Shown here: piece after piece, positions 22,441 to 33,367 of the stretch | Layout: each line of letters begins with the position of its first letter | Numbering within the stretch: position 1 is the first letter of the stretch | NCBI RefSeq assembly: GCF_050436995.1 | Contig: NC_134770.1 | Span: 2,428,501 to 2,492,500, forward strand | Reading direction: 5' to 3' | DNA length: 64,000 bases | Source: Anticarsia gemmatalis | Lineage: Eukaryota; Arthropoda; Insecta; Lepidoptera; Erebidae | Position numbers and translations under genes: made by a program | The notes under the pieces: generated by a model | The model's database searches: none | Told to the model about the DNA's origin: nothing | What the model saw: the letters and a program-made list of their open reading frames with translations, nothing else

Positions 22441-22606
22441 CTCTTGTCACAACGTGTTAAAGTTCAAATTCGTGTGACAAGTAGTGTGACAGATGTACAT
22501 ACAAGTTGTTTGATAGAAAGCTATTGTAAAGGTATGTATAAATACTTGCACATGTTAATATGTCACCATTCGAAGATCAACATTCATATACAAACATTCG
22601 AATCAG
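22441..22606 (+). promoter_or_regulatory. Promoter and non-coding exon 1 of copy C
   Basis: TATAAATA at 22537-22544 within the block shared by all copies. Exon 1 ends at 22606 (TCAG|GTAACG); exon 2 starts at 22763. The short open frame across this block is a shadow of the conserved promoter. Confidence 0.75.
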
Positions 22607-22811
22607 GTAACGAGACCGAAAAGATGACTTTTTCATGAGTTTTAATCATTACTCAACTCAAAACAATAATAAGAAAGCAACGAATTGAAATCCATTATAA
22701 AACAATCAAGAGTTATCTTTTACACTAACGTTTTGTTTTAAAAATTCATTTTTTTCTTTCAGTTCATAACAGACGACGATCTCTCAAGACAACCCTTCTC
22801 TCTCCTAAAAA

Positions 22812-24372
22812 ATGAAGGTAAAGTATTTCAAGCTATTGGACACAACTACATTATACTATGATAATATTACAGAGCAATCATAAATTAATGTAATCCATGT
22901 TTTGTTTCAGGTGTTTATACCACTGTTATGTATAGTGTCGATGGCACTCGCCGAAGCTCCTCTCGAGTAAGTGATAAAATTGTTTACCTCTAAATGTAAT
23001 CATCACAATGATATATTACCTATTATTTTCCACATTCACAGAGAGACTAATAAACGACAAAGCTAAAATCTTATCTTAATATTTCAGTATCGGGTATCCT
23101 TCAGCGCGCTCCTCACACGATCACAACCACGAACATAACCACGACCACGAGCATGGACACGATGACAGTCATGACTTCCAACGATCTCTCTCCCAGGAGT
23201 ACTTACCTCCTGCCGCTCCCTCCTCTCGCAACGCTCCCTCTACTGAATATGGACCTCCGAGTGCGAGAACATCAAGCACAAGATCTGGACTCTCCCAGAC
23301 TTACGGACCTCCCCATGCTCGCAGCGGACCTTCTCAACAATACGGTGTTCCTAATGCGAGGTCTTCAGCTCAGCACACACCAGCTGCCAGAGCGCTCTCC
23401 ACTGAGTATGGAGTCCCCAGTGCTCGCTCCACTCCATCAGGATTATATGGAGCTCCTGCCGCCAGGAGTGGCTTGTCTCAAGAGTACGGCGTACCACCTG
23501 TAAGCTCTGATATCGCAAGGACTCCGTCTGCTCAATACGGTCCACCAGAACTGCGCACTCCTTCAGAAGAATACGGTGTACCTTCTCAGCGCAGTTTCGG
23601 ACATTCTCCTTCCCAGCAGTACGGTCCTCCCGCCGCTCGCAGAAGCTCAGCTCGATCTGGTGACTTTCAAGACAGTCACACCACTCCCAGAAGCATCGCC
23701 AGATCCTTCTTATCAAGCAGCTCACGTTCTTTCAAAGGTTCCTCTCAGTTCGGAGCCCGTCCCTCTCCACGCAGCCACGGAGTTGCTTCAGCCAGGAGTT
23801 CAGGTACGTACTCGCAGGAGGCTGCGGCTCCGTCGCAGACGTACGGAGCGCCGAGCCAGCGCGATGTGTCGGAGAGCTACTCAGTGGCGAGTGCGCGAGG
23901 CGTGTCTCAGGAGTATGGCGTACCTGCCGGCCGTGCTGCTGAGCACAAGACCGGCGCCGTCGCTTCGTCTTATTCTGCTGCCTCTGCTAGGTCTGGTCTC
24001 TCCGACACGTACGGCCCTCCCTCGTTGCGCGACTCCATGTCCTCAGAGCACGAAGGATACTCTTACGCCAGAGATGGAGTCAACGAAGAACTCAACCAGG
24101 AGCCTGCTAACTACGACTTCGCGTACAAAGTGAACGACTACGAGTCTGGAAGTGAGTTCGGCCACACTGAGACGCGACAGGACAACAGGGCTGAGGGATC
24201 ATACTTCGTAGTGTTACCTGATGGCACTAAACAGGTGGTAGAATACGAGGCGGACGAGAGAGGGTTCAAGCCCAGGATCTCGGTGGAGCCGGCGGAGCTC
24301 GCTCGCTCTGCGGGCTACGACGACAACGCCGCTGAGCTCGTCGACGCTCGCCAAGCTGATGGACCTTACTGA
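22812..24372 (+). CDS. Resilin-like cuticular protein, copy C, 448 residues
   Basis: Coding exons: 22812-22817, 22911-22966 and 23088-24372. Exon 2 ends in GA rather than GG, so the residue at the junction is Asp (PLDIG) where A, B and E have Gly. The third base of the TGT codon is kept but the next is ATA, giving LLCIVS. Shortest copy: the middle lacks the NSQF-type segment present in the others. One Gly replaces Ser in VPAGRAAEH. The His tract, YGxP repeats and RR domain are otherwise intact. Head to head with copy B. A 2.1 kb transposon follows about 220 bases after the stop. Confidence 0.9.
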
Positions 24373-24547
24373 TCAACACAACATCAGTCCTCTTACTAAA
24401 CGAGTGATAAACTGCTTTGACTTCTGTAATATATTATAGTCAAATATTTAGTTATTTATTTATTAGTAAGTAAATAAAAAAATGTACGAAAAAAAAAAGA
24501 TTTCTCATAGCAATAATTAGCTTTGTGGTGTCATTTTTTAGTGCAGT

Positions 24548-24553
24548 AATAAA
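24548..24553 (+). terminator. Polyadenylation signal AATAAA of copy C
   Basis: AATAAA in the conserved 3' block (GTGCAGTAATAAAATATTG), 176 bases after the stop. An earlier AATAAA is at 24473-24478. Confidence 0.6.
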
Positions 24554-24816
24554 ATATTGTTTACTGAAACTTTCATGACTTTATTTAATGCTTACCCAAC
24601 TAGCACACAAGCGCTATAACAAGCTGCACAATGGCCGGTTAAAGGATTTTCATAACGCCTTAGGCTCCTTAGTAAGAAGTATAGTGGTTCTATAAGCGGC
24701 TACAGATCTCTTGTAGCGTCAAATAGGCCCATACTGTCCAGCTTATAGCTCGACATTGGGTCTACAGTGGTCGTAAATAGTAATTATAATAATACGTAGT
24801 ATAGTAGTAATACAGG

Positions 24817-24973
24817 AGCGCTAAAATAAGATGAAGGTGGTATAATCGCGCTACAAGAGCTTTTTCGCAGCTTCGTGGCGCTTACCAGCTGTTGTACAGA
24901 GGTGGTTAGCGCCACGAGCGTTCGAAAAAGCTCTTGCAGCGCGATTATACCACCTTTACCTTATTTTAGCGCT
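24817..24973. repeat. Long hairpin inside the transposon
   Basis: Left arm 24817-24883 (starting AGCGCTAAAATAAGATGAAG) and right arm 24908-24973 (ending CCTTATTTTAGCGCT) are near-perfect inverted repeats with a short loop. Confidence 0.75.
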
Positions 24974-25656
24974 ACTGTGTAACGGTTATAAATGCTAACG
25001 CTCTAAATTAGTAATATGGTCGGTTTATTATGGTGTAAACTAAATATATTTTTTTAAAATGAATCATCAGTGACAAATGAGGAGACATTTTATTTTTACG
25101 GATTGGATTATTAAAATAACAAGTAGTCTATCGCTTTTATTTCTTTGTGTACGTGATATGAAAGTGCGAGTGCCAGTTTGCTGTCAATATATATGTATAT
25201 TATCGTCAATATTTTCATGCGCCCTCAAAATATTCAGTTTTAAATGCAAAAATTATATAGATATGTGGATTTGGAAATTGTATTTTGAACATAAATAAGA
25301 CTTTGAGGGTTACAGATAATTTAATTAGGGTTATAGGTGAATAAAAAATGATTTTAATTATGTTAACGTTACCAGGCTATAGATTTATATGATCTTCAAA
25401 AGATCGTAATAACCTCAAAAATATGTTTACCAAATGCTATAATGGCGTCTCGATCAAGCAGCTCTCAGAGTTGGTTACATCTGCTCTAGCGCCTTAAGCT
25501 GTACAAAGGCTCTAGTGTTTGCTGTTGTAGACCTCAAGGTTTTGCAGTTGTGGCATAGGAGTGCTTCAATATAACTGTTTTGGTCGCACACCAGCATTTT
25601 ACTCGTACTTTTAGGGGTCAGTCGTTGAATATTAAAATAGTTTGAAAATCATTTTT

Positions 25657-26093
25657 TTTTATTTATTTTATTTATTTTATTTATTTTATTTATTTTATTT
25701 ATTTTATTTATTTTATTTATTTTATTTATTTTATTTATTTTATTTATTTTATTTATTTTATTTATTTTATTTATTTTATTTATTTTATTTATTTTATTTA
25801 TTTTATTTATTTTATTTATTTTATTTATTTTATTTATTTTATTTATTTTATTTATTTTATTTATTTTATTTATTTTATTTATTTTATTTATTTTATTTAT
25901 TTTATTTATTTTATTTATTTTATTTATTTTATTTATTTTATTTATTTTATTTATTTTATTTATTTTATTTATTTTATTTATTTTATTTATTTTATTTATT
26001 TTATTTATTTTATTTATTTTATTTATTTTATTTATTTTATTTATTTTATTTATTTTATTTATTTTATTTATTTTATTTATTTTATTTATTTTT
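25657..26093. repeat. Nine-base minisatellite (TTTTATTTA), about 48 units
   Basis: Uninterrupted tandem TTTTATTTA. Read as protein it gives an artificial Phe-Tyr-Leu repeat; the frame is open only because nine is a multiple of three. Not a gene. Confidence 0.95.
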
Positions 26094-27424
26094 CTTTAAA
26101 AACAGTTGACAGACTGAACCACCACTGCACCTATGTAAATATATTATGATAATAATTTTAAGCTTTAGTATAAAGGTATATTACTCGGTTATAGCGCTTT
26201 AGGTGCTTAACATAATTCTGTAATCCCCATGGCTGTAAAAATGTTTCGAATGATACCTTATACATCTATTTGCCGTACAGAAGCCATATAAATATCTGAT
26301 ATAACGCTCAAGGCGCTATTAAAGACCTACGCAACTCTTTTATAGATGAGTAATACACTAGCCCTAAAAAAATCTGTTATAGAACCTAAGGCATTACAAA
26401 AAGCTTATTTACGCTCTTGAGCGCTATAAGCGCAACGCATAACTCCGTTTAAACTCCTTTATCTCCTAAAGTCCCCTTATACAGTTAACGGTGTTATAGA
26501 AGATTCCATTAACTCAGTTATACTTCCCTAGGCTGTCTAGCGATGCAATTACATGCTCATATATCACTATAAGTCATTAGTTTCCTACTAAACGGCTACT
26601 GTCCCGCCTAGCTGTTAAAGGGTTTTTTAAATAGCTAGTATACAACTTATAGAGAATTGTACAGCATTTGAACGACTCTTATGCAACTATCAGGCTGTAT
26701 AACGACTGTATAAGCAGCTTGTGTGCTAGTTGGGTACAAACTGTACTTATCTATCTTAAGGCCACACAATCTCCCTGGAAACAATGTTACTGATAAGGAT
26801 TAACATAATTTAAAGGATTACTGGAATTTGTTTAGTTGTTTTAGATATGGACTTTAAACTACAATAACTGATTTATAGAACTCCCAGGAGTAGGTTTCAT
26901 CTCAATATTCAACGTAATCATTACGTTGGTGATAATACAATTGTTTCTCAAACACACATATTTTTTTAAGTCATTGATGTAAGCCTAGGTTTCGGACCTT
27001 CGACCACTTGCGTTGGAGGCAAATGCTATCACTACTTTTCACCATTTAATAGGGTCATTTGAAACAGATGATCATTGATTGTCTTATCTCGACGAGATGA
27101 AATACCAACAGAATTGATAAGAGTTTAAACGAGGGAATGAAGGCTTTACGTTTCCTTTAAAAGGACGACGGTTTATGACTCCATCTTATGTGACCTTGAC
27201 GATCTTAGTTAATAGATGACAGAAAGAAAAATCCATGAAAACTGGAGTAAGTTACTTTATATAATTCTCAGAGGATTGCTTAAATTAATTAATTTCCTTA
27301 AATATCCATGTTCCCATGGGTGTAGAAAGAGGCAGTCATCATATTATGTATATTTTTTTAAAATACAAATTAATGTGTTTTGTTATAAAACTTTTGTTAG
27401 TTAAGTCTACCTAAATTAGTTTCA

Positions 27425-27705
27425 AACAGTACCTCGATTCTCTAAAACTATCGACTACCGACTACCGGCTTGTCATCGAGAAATTTTGTATGAAAATCTG
27501 ATCAGCGCCTCTAACGGGCGTTGTAAAAACTATTTTGGAAATACATTCTAAATGTCAAACTCTCCATACTCGACGGTACAGATTATACAGAATTGCGCTA
27601 CTGATCAGCGCCTCTATCGGGCGGCGTCTATTTTGTATGTCATATTTTCGCTACCCGACAGTAGGTAGGTACTGACTGTAGAGAATCGCACTACAGAAAA
27701 CAAAA
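27425..27705. repeat. MITE-like repeat, family R3
   Basis: Begins TCGATTCTCTAAAACTATCGA and ends GACTGTAGAGAATCGCA, suggesting short inverted ends. The internal GTATGAAAATCTGATCAGCG is shared with the copies at 3690 and 36225. Confidence 0.55.
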
Positions 27706-27857
27706 ATGTTTCGAACAGCTGAAACAAGCGTTTGACTAAAAGCTCCATACGAATTTCACGCAAACAACGCATTTACAACTTAATCTACCGAACAACAAGA
27801 TTAACATTACATTGCTCTACTTCTAGACAATGTACACCGACATCAGCAAATAAAACG

Positions 27858-27866
27858 TGACCTTGA
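27858..27866 (-). promoter_or_regulatory. FTZ-F1-type site upstream of copy D
   Basis: TCAAGGTCA on the minus strand, 1.2 kb upstream of the D TATA box, in the position corresponding to the sites near A and E. Confidence 0.4.
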
Positions 27867-28982
27867 AAGCGTCATTGACCGTCTGATTTAATGATGAATG
27901 ATCATTCGATGTAGGTAACGGTGTAAGAAGATGTCACTATGAGAAAAATCTTGAGCCTAGAAATTTTGCAAAGGAAATGATTAATATTGGGTCGTTTTTT
28001 AAAGTGCCAACAAAACAAATTGTACGTATCGATAGATCCTGCCATTTGGAGCAATAGTTATTATGGCACAAAAGTTGTGCGATTGTAGGTTCACTTAAAA
28101 ACAAGTTCCAAAAATGTATGGAACCTAAACGCTCTCCTATTATGTGTTTTGGCCAATATTTTACAATTTATCAAAATAAAATTAGCTATATAAACTCGTT
28201 AAAACATTATTTTACGTTCCTTACGAAGGGTTTCCTTCTGTAATTAGAAGGAACTAGGCCTTGAGTCCACCACGCTAGCCCAGCACAGTAACTTTGCATT
28301 CCTTCAAGAATATAGTACTTTTGGGCACGCAATGTCAATGTCATGACAACGGCAAATGATTTCATAATTACAAAATATACTCCAGTTTTTGAATAGAAAA
28401 AACTGGTGACAGTCTTAAACGAATCATAGAATAGCTTCCGCGCATACTTTTTTCGTGATCCTCAAGACCTTCCTACTAGATATTAAGATGACGGACTTGA
28501 GCTTTAGAAACTCTTTTATTAATACTTAATTGTGTTGAAAATAAAGAGTCCTCTTCACTTTCTCTGATTTACTGGTTTTCAAAATGGTTTCTCAATTACC
28601 CTAACTTACTGAGACTTTTGCAACAAGGATCTGAAATAGAACTTCTGTCCACCTCAGTATCAAAATTTGAAAAGACAATACCTTTACAACCACTTATTTC
28701 GATAGCTCGTGCTTCATTTGAGGTCAAATTTGACTAAACAGTAGTAAACCACAGAAATAGAACATTTATTAACCTAAAACCAGAGGAGAATATGCTTTAC
28801 AGAAATATGTGGGTCAAGGCTTTTGGTATTGCCCAGGATCGAACCTGCGGCATTGTTGTCGAGACCTTAACCGTCCTTGTCGTTAAACATCTTCTTATTA
28901 TTGTGTTCAATTCTTTATTATCACCTGCTATCAGTCCACAATGTAACTATTAACAACACATACACACACACAAACCACCTCT

Positions 28983-29150
28983 CACTCTTGTCACAACGTG
29001 TTAAAGTTCAAATTCGTGTGACAAGTAGTGTGACAGATGTACATACAAGTTGTTTGATAGAAAGCTATTGTAAAGGTATGTATAAATACTTGCACATGTT
29101 AATATGTTACCATTCGAAGATCAACACTCATATACAAACATACGGATCAG
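28983..29150 (+). promoter_or_regulatory. Promoter and non-coding exon 1 of copy D
   Basis: TATAAATA at 29081-29088. Exon 1 ends at 29150 (TCAG|GTAACG) and exon 2 starts at 29313. A 162-codon open frame running through here is fortuitous. Confidence 0.75.
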
Positions 29151-29361
29151 GTAACGAGACCGAAAAGATGATTTTAAGTAGAGCTTTAAACATGACTAAT
29201 TACAAGAAAAGCAATCAATTAAAAATCATTTGGAAAACAGTTACGACTTCCAACACATTCAAAACTTTTATTCTGATGTATTGTTTAAAACAGATATATT
29301 TTCTTTTTTCAGTTCATTTCAAACAACGATCTCTAAAGTCAGCTTTTCTCTCTCTTGAAAG

Positions 29362-30924
29362 ATGAAGGTAAAGTATTGAAAGCTAATTTTACCAACATTT
29401 ACTATGTAATATATTGCAATCATAAATTAATGACATCCATGTTTCGTTTCAGGTGTTTATACCACTGTTATGTATAGTGTCGATGGCACTCGCCGAAGCT
29501 CCTCTCGAGTAAGTGATAAAATTGTTTACCTCTAAATGTAATCATCACAATGATATACTTATTACCTATTATTTTCCATATTCACAGAGAGACTAATAAA
29601 CGACAAAGCTAAAATCTTATCTTAATATTTCAGTGTCGGGTATCCTTCAGCGCGCTCCTCACACGATCACAACCACGAACATAACCACGAACATGGACAC
29701 GATGACAGTCATGACTTCCAACGATCTCTCTCCCAGGAGTACTTACCTCCTGCCGCTCCCTCCTCTCGCAACGCTCCCTTTACTGAATATGGACCTCCGA
29801 GTGCGAGAACATCAAGCACAAGATCTGGACTCTCCCAGACCTACGGACCTCCCCATGCTCGCAGCGGACCTTCTCAACAATACGGTGTTCCTAATGCGAG
29901 GTCTTCAGCTCAGCACACACCAGCTACCAGAGCTCTCTCCACTGAGTATGGAGTCCCCAATGCTCGCTCCACTCCATCAGGATTATATGGAGCTCCTGCC
30001 GCCAGGAGTGGCTTGTCTCAAGAGTACGGAGTACCATCTGTAAGCTCTGATATCGCAAGGACTCCGTCTACTCAATACGGTCCACCAGAACTGCGCACTC
30101 CTTCAGAAGAATACGGAGTACCTTCTCAGCGCAGTTTCGAACATTCTCCTTCCCAGCAGTACGGTCCTCCCGCCGCTCGCAACTCGCAGTTCTCCAGAAG
30201 CTCGGCTCGATCTGGTGACTTTCACGACAGTCACACCACTCCCAGAAGCATCACCAGGTCATTCGCATCAAGCAGCTCTCGTTCTTCCAAAGGTTCCTCT
30301 CAGTTCGGAGCCCGTTCCTCTCCACGCAGCCACGGAGCTGCTTCAGCCAGGAATGCAGGCTCATACTCGCAGGCTGCGGCTCCGTCGCAGACGTACGGAG
30401 CGCCGAGCCAGCGCGATGTGTCGGAGAGCTACACAGTGGCGAGTGCGCGAGGCGTGTCTCAGGAGTATGGCGTACCTGCCAGCCGTGCTGCTGAGCACAA
30501 GACCGGCGCCGTCGCTTCGTCTTATTCTGCTGCCTCTGCTAGGTCTGGTCTCTCCGACACGTACGGCCCTCCCTCGTTGCGCGATTCCATGTCCTCAGAG
30601 CACGAAGGATACTCTTACGCCAGAGATGGAGTCAACGAAGAACTCAACCAGGAGCCTGCTAACTACGACTTCGCGTACAAAGTGAACGACTACGAGTCTG
30701 GAAGTGAGTTCGGCCACACTGAGACGCGACAGGACAACAGGGCTGAGGGATCATACTTCGTAGTGTTACCTGATGGCACTAAACAGGTGGTAGAATACGA
30801 GGCGGACGAGAGAGGGTTCAAGCCCAGGATCTCGGTGGAGCCGGCGGAGCTCGCTCGCTCTGCGGGCTACGACGACAACGCCGCGGAGCTCGTCGACGCG
30901 CGCCAAGCTGATGGACCTTACTGA
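29362..30924 (+). CDS. Resilin-like cuticular protein, copy D, 450 residues
   Basis: Coding exons: 29362-29367, 29453-29508 and 29634-30924. As in copy C, exon 2 ends GA and gives Asp at the junction. The His tract is the shortest of the five similar copies (HDHNHEHNHEHGHDD). One of the repeats reads SFTEYG-type sequence (PFTEYGPP) instead of PSTEYGPP. RR domain and C-terminal 200 residues are identical to the other copies apart from Thr in ESYTVAS. UTR and introns pair it with copy B. Confidence 0.9.
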
Positions 30925-31097
30925 TCAACACACGATCAGTCCTGAATACCAAACGAGTGATAAACGACTTTGTCTTATGGTATATCTTTGTAGAATTTGT
31001 AGTAATTTATTTATTACTGAGCAAAATAAAAATGTACGATAAGAATATGATTCCTTATAGCAATAAGTAGCTTTGTGATGTTATTATTTTGTGCAAT

Positions 31098-31103
31098 AAT
31101 AAA
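31098..31103 (+). terminator. Polyadenylation signal AATAAA of copy D
   Basis: AATAAA in the conserved GTGCAATAATAAATAAAATA block, 174 bases after the stop; overlapping AATAAA words follow. Confidence 0.6.
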
Positions 31104-31129
31104 TAAAATAAAATATTGTTTATTGAAAC

Positions 31130-33041
31130 TTCCATGATTTTATTTAATGTTTAAAAAATACCCTGCACCCTTATTTGTCTTATGGCCACACAGTCCACCC
31201 TGGAAACAATCTCACTGGCAAAGTATAACATAATTTAAAGGATTACTAGAATTTGTTCAGTTGTTTAGAAGGAGCTCTGTATAAAAATGTAACTCTTTTA
31301 TTAGCTTTTCCACACACCTACATTATATTTCACATCGAAAAATGTGTATTAAAAAATAATAAATAAACATATTTTCATCCGACTACTAGGCAAAAGGAAC
31401 CACTAAGGGATAATTATATTATTATAGGCCTGAATGAATAGGGGAAGAATTAGGCTTTAAGTCTCGGGAGACCAACTGCGGGTTGGAGAGTTTGCATTCC
31501 TGCAAGAACTGATTTATAGAACTCTCAGGCAAACACGGTTTCATCTCGATGTTCTACGTCGTCATTTTGCTAGTGATAATACTCGTTTCTCAATCTACTA
31601 ATATTTTGAATGCGAAAGTTTGTATTGTATGTAGATTTACACGGGAACGGCTTACTTTACTTAAATAACCCTTTTCCTATAAATACCTAGTCGTCAAAAG
31701 GACGTCACCATATAATATTTTATTTTATTTAACTCAGGTTATTTAAGTTAACTTAGATTAGTTTTGAACAGAAAACAAAAGTGTTTCGAACAGCTAAAAT
31801 GAAAGGTATGACTAAAAGCACAAAACAAACAATGAATTTACAACTTAAAACACTGAATAAAAAGATTTACATTACATGCATACATAGCTCTAGACTTCTA
31901 GACAACAAAATGACTACATCAAATAAAATCGTGACCTTGAAAACGCCATTGGCCGTCTACGCGTTTGATTTAATGATCAATGATCATTCGATTTAGGTAA
32001 CGGTGTTATCACTCATGTCACCATGAGAAAAATCTGGAGTCTAGATTTTGGGTCTTTTTTTTAAAGTGCCAACAAAACAAACAGTACATATCGATAGATC
32101 TAGCCATTTGGAGCAATAGTTAGTATGGCACAAAAGTTATGCGATTGTAGGTTCACTTGAAAACAAGTTTCAAAAATGTATGGATCATAAATGGTCTCCT
32201 ATTATTTATTTTGGTCAATATTTAACAATTTATGAAAGAGAAATAGATAGGTAAATTATGAAAACAAAATACGCTGCTGCTATACAAGGGTTTTCTTCAG
32301 TTATAAAAGAGAAACTAGGTCTTGAGTCCACCACGCTGGCCAAGCGCAGGGACTTTGCATCCCTTCAAGATTAGACCTCTAGTACTTTCAGGAATGCAAG
32401 GTTACGGCAAATGTTTTTACAATTATTATTCTAAAATATGCCCCAGTCTTTAAATAGAAGAAAACTGGTAACAATCTTAAACAATTTATCGTATAACTGT
32501 GATTCTCAAGACCTTCCTACTAGGTATTAAGATAACGGACTGGAGCCTTGAAAGCTCATTTGTCAATACTTCAACGACCGGAAAGTAACGAGTACTCCTT
32601 ATTATCTCTGCTTTTATTCGTTTATATCGGTAATCTACCGGTTTTCCAAATGGTTTCTCAATTACTGCCTTTAGTTACTGAGACTTTAGCAGCAAGGATC
32701 TGAACTAGAATTTTTTTTTGTCCACTTCTGTTTCAAAATCCGATGACTTATTTCCATTACTTTCTACTGCTTCAATCGAAGTCTTATTTGACTAAACAGT
32801 AGTAAACCACAGAAACAGCCCATTTATTTATCGACAACCAGAGGAGAAAGAGCTTTACAAAAATATGTGGGTCAAGGATTTTGTTTCTGCTCAGGATCGA
32901 ACCTGCGGCATTGTTGTCAAGACCTTAACCGTCCTTGTCGTTAAACATCTTCTAATTATTGTGTTCAATTCATTATTACCTGCTATCAATCCACAATGTA
33001 ACTATTCACAACACACACATACACACACACAAACCACCTCT
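31130..33041. repeat. D-E spacer, homologous to the A-B spacer
   Basis: 31184-31600 corresponds inverted to 18660-18960 (shared ACCAACTGCGGGTT, GGGGAAGAATTAG-type words and the GACTACTAGGCAAAAGG block). 31780-32965 corresponds to the A and D 5' flanks, including TCAAGGTCA on the minus strand at 31932-31940. No gene seen; the open frames at 31781 and 32865 are not conserved. Confidence 0.7.
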
Positions 33042-33209
33042 CACTCTTGTCACATCGTGTTAAAGTTCAAATTCGTGTGACAAGTAGTGTGACAGATGTA
33101 CATACAAGTTGTTTGATAGAAAGCTATTGTAAAGGTATGTATAAATACTTGCACATGTTAATATGTTACCATTCGAAGCTCAACACTCATATACAAACAT
33201 TCGAATCAG
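33042..33209 (+). promoter_or_regulatory. Promoter and non-coding exon 1 of copy E
   Basis: TATAAATA at 33140-33147. Exon 1 ends at 33209 (TCAG|GTAAGG), as in copy A. Exon 2 starts at 33328. Confidence 0.75.
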
Positions 33210-33367
33210 GTAAGGAATGAGGAGATAAAGATCAAATCAAATACTTATAAAGTCATCTGTCAACAAAAAAAAAACAATGTTCTTCAAGTTAACAAGCCAA
33301 TATTAATATAATTTTCTTTTGTTTCAGATTTAACAACTCTTCATAATCAAGAGTATCTTTTAGAAAA

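Larger units (their letters stand above)
24595..26734. mobile_element. 2.14 kb non-autonomous DNA transposon with TA target duplication
   Basis: Ends are perfect inverted repeats: CCCAACTAGCACACAAGC at 24595-24612 and its complement at 26717-26734. Each is flanked by TA (24593-24594, 26735-26736). The matching 3' flank of copy D (31150-31200) lacks the element, an empty site. Inside are a 66-base hairpin (24817-24973), a 437-base minisatellite (25657-26093) and scattered GCTATAA words. There is no transposase. The TA duplication suggests a Tc1/mariner-like transposition system. Confidence 0.85.
26737..28925. other. C-D spacer
   Basis: 26757-27000 is homologous to the D 3' flank (31184-31600). 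27425-27705 is an R3 repeat. 27780-28925 is the duplicated 5' flank shared with A and E. No gene seen. Confidence 0.6.

Noticed and set aside
22444..22638. Conserved 60-77 codon frame beginning SQRVKVQI upstream of every copy
   Set aside because: It runs through the TATA box and non-coding exon 1. Conservation is explained by the duplicated promoter, and its end differs in each copy.
25642..26109. 155-codon frame of repeated Phe-Tyr-Leu
   Set aside because: Translation of the nine-base minisatellite; no start context, promoter or plausible product.
28877..29365. 162-codon frame across the D promoter and into exon 2
   Set aside because: Spans the TATA box, exon 1, intron 1 and exon 2; not kept in other copies.
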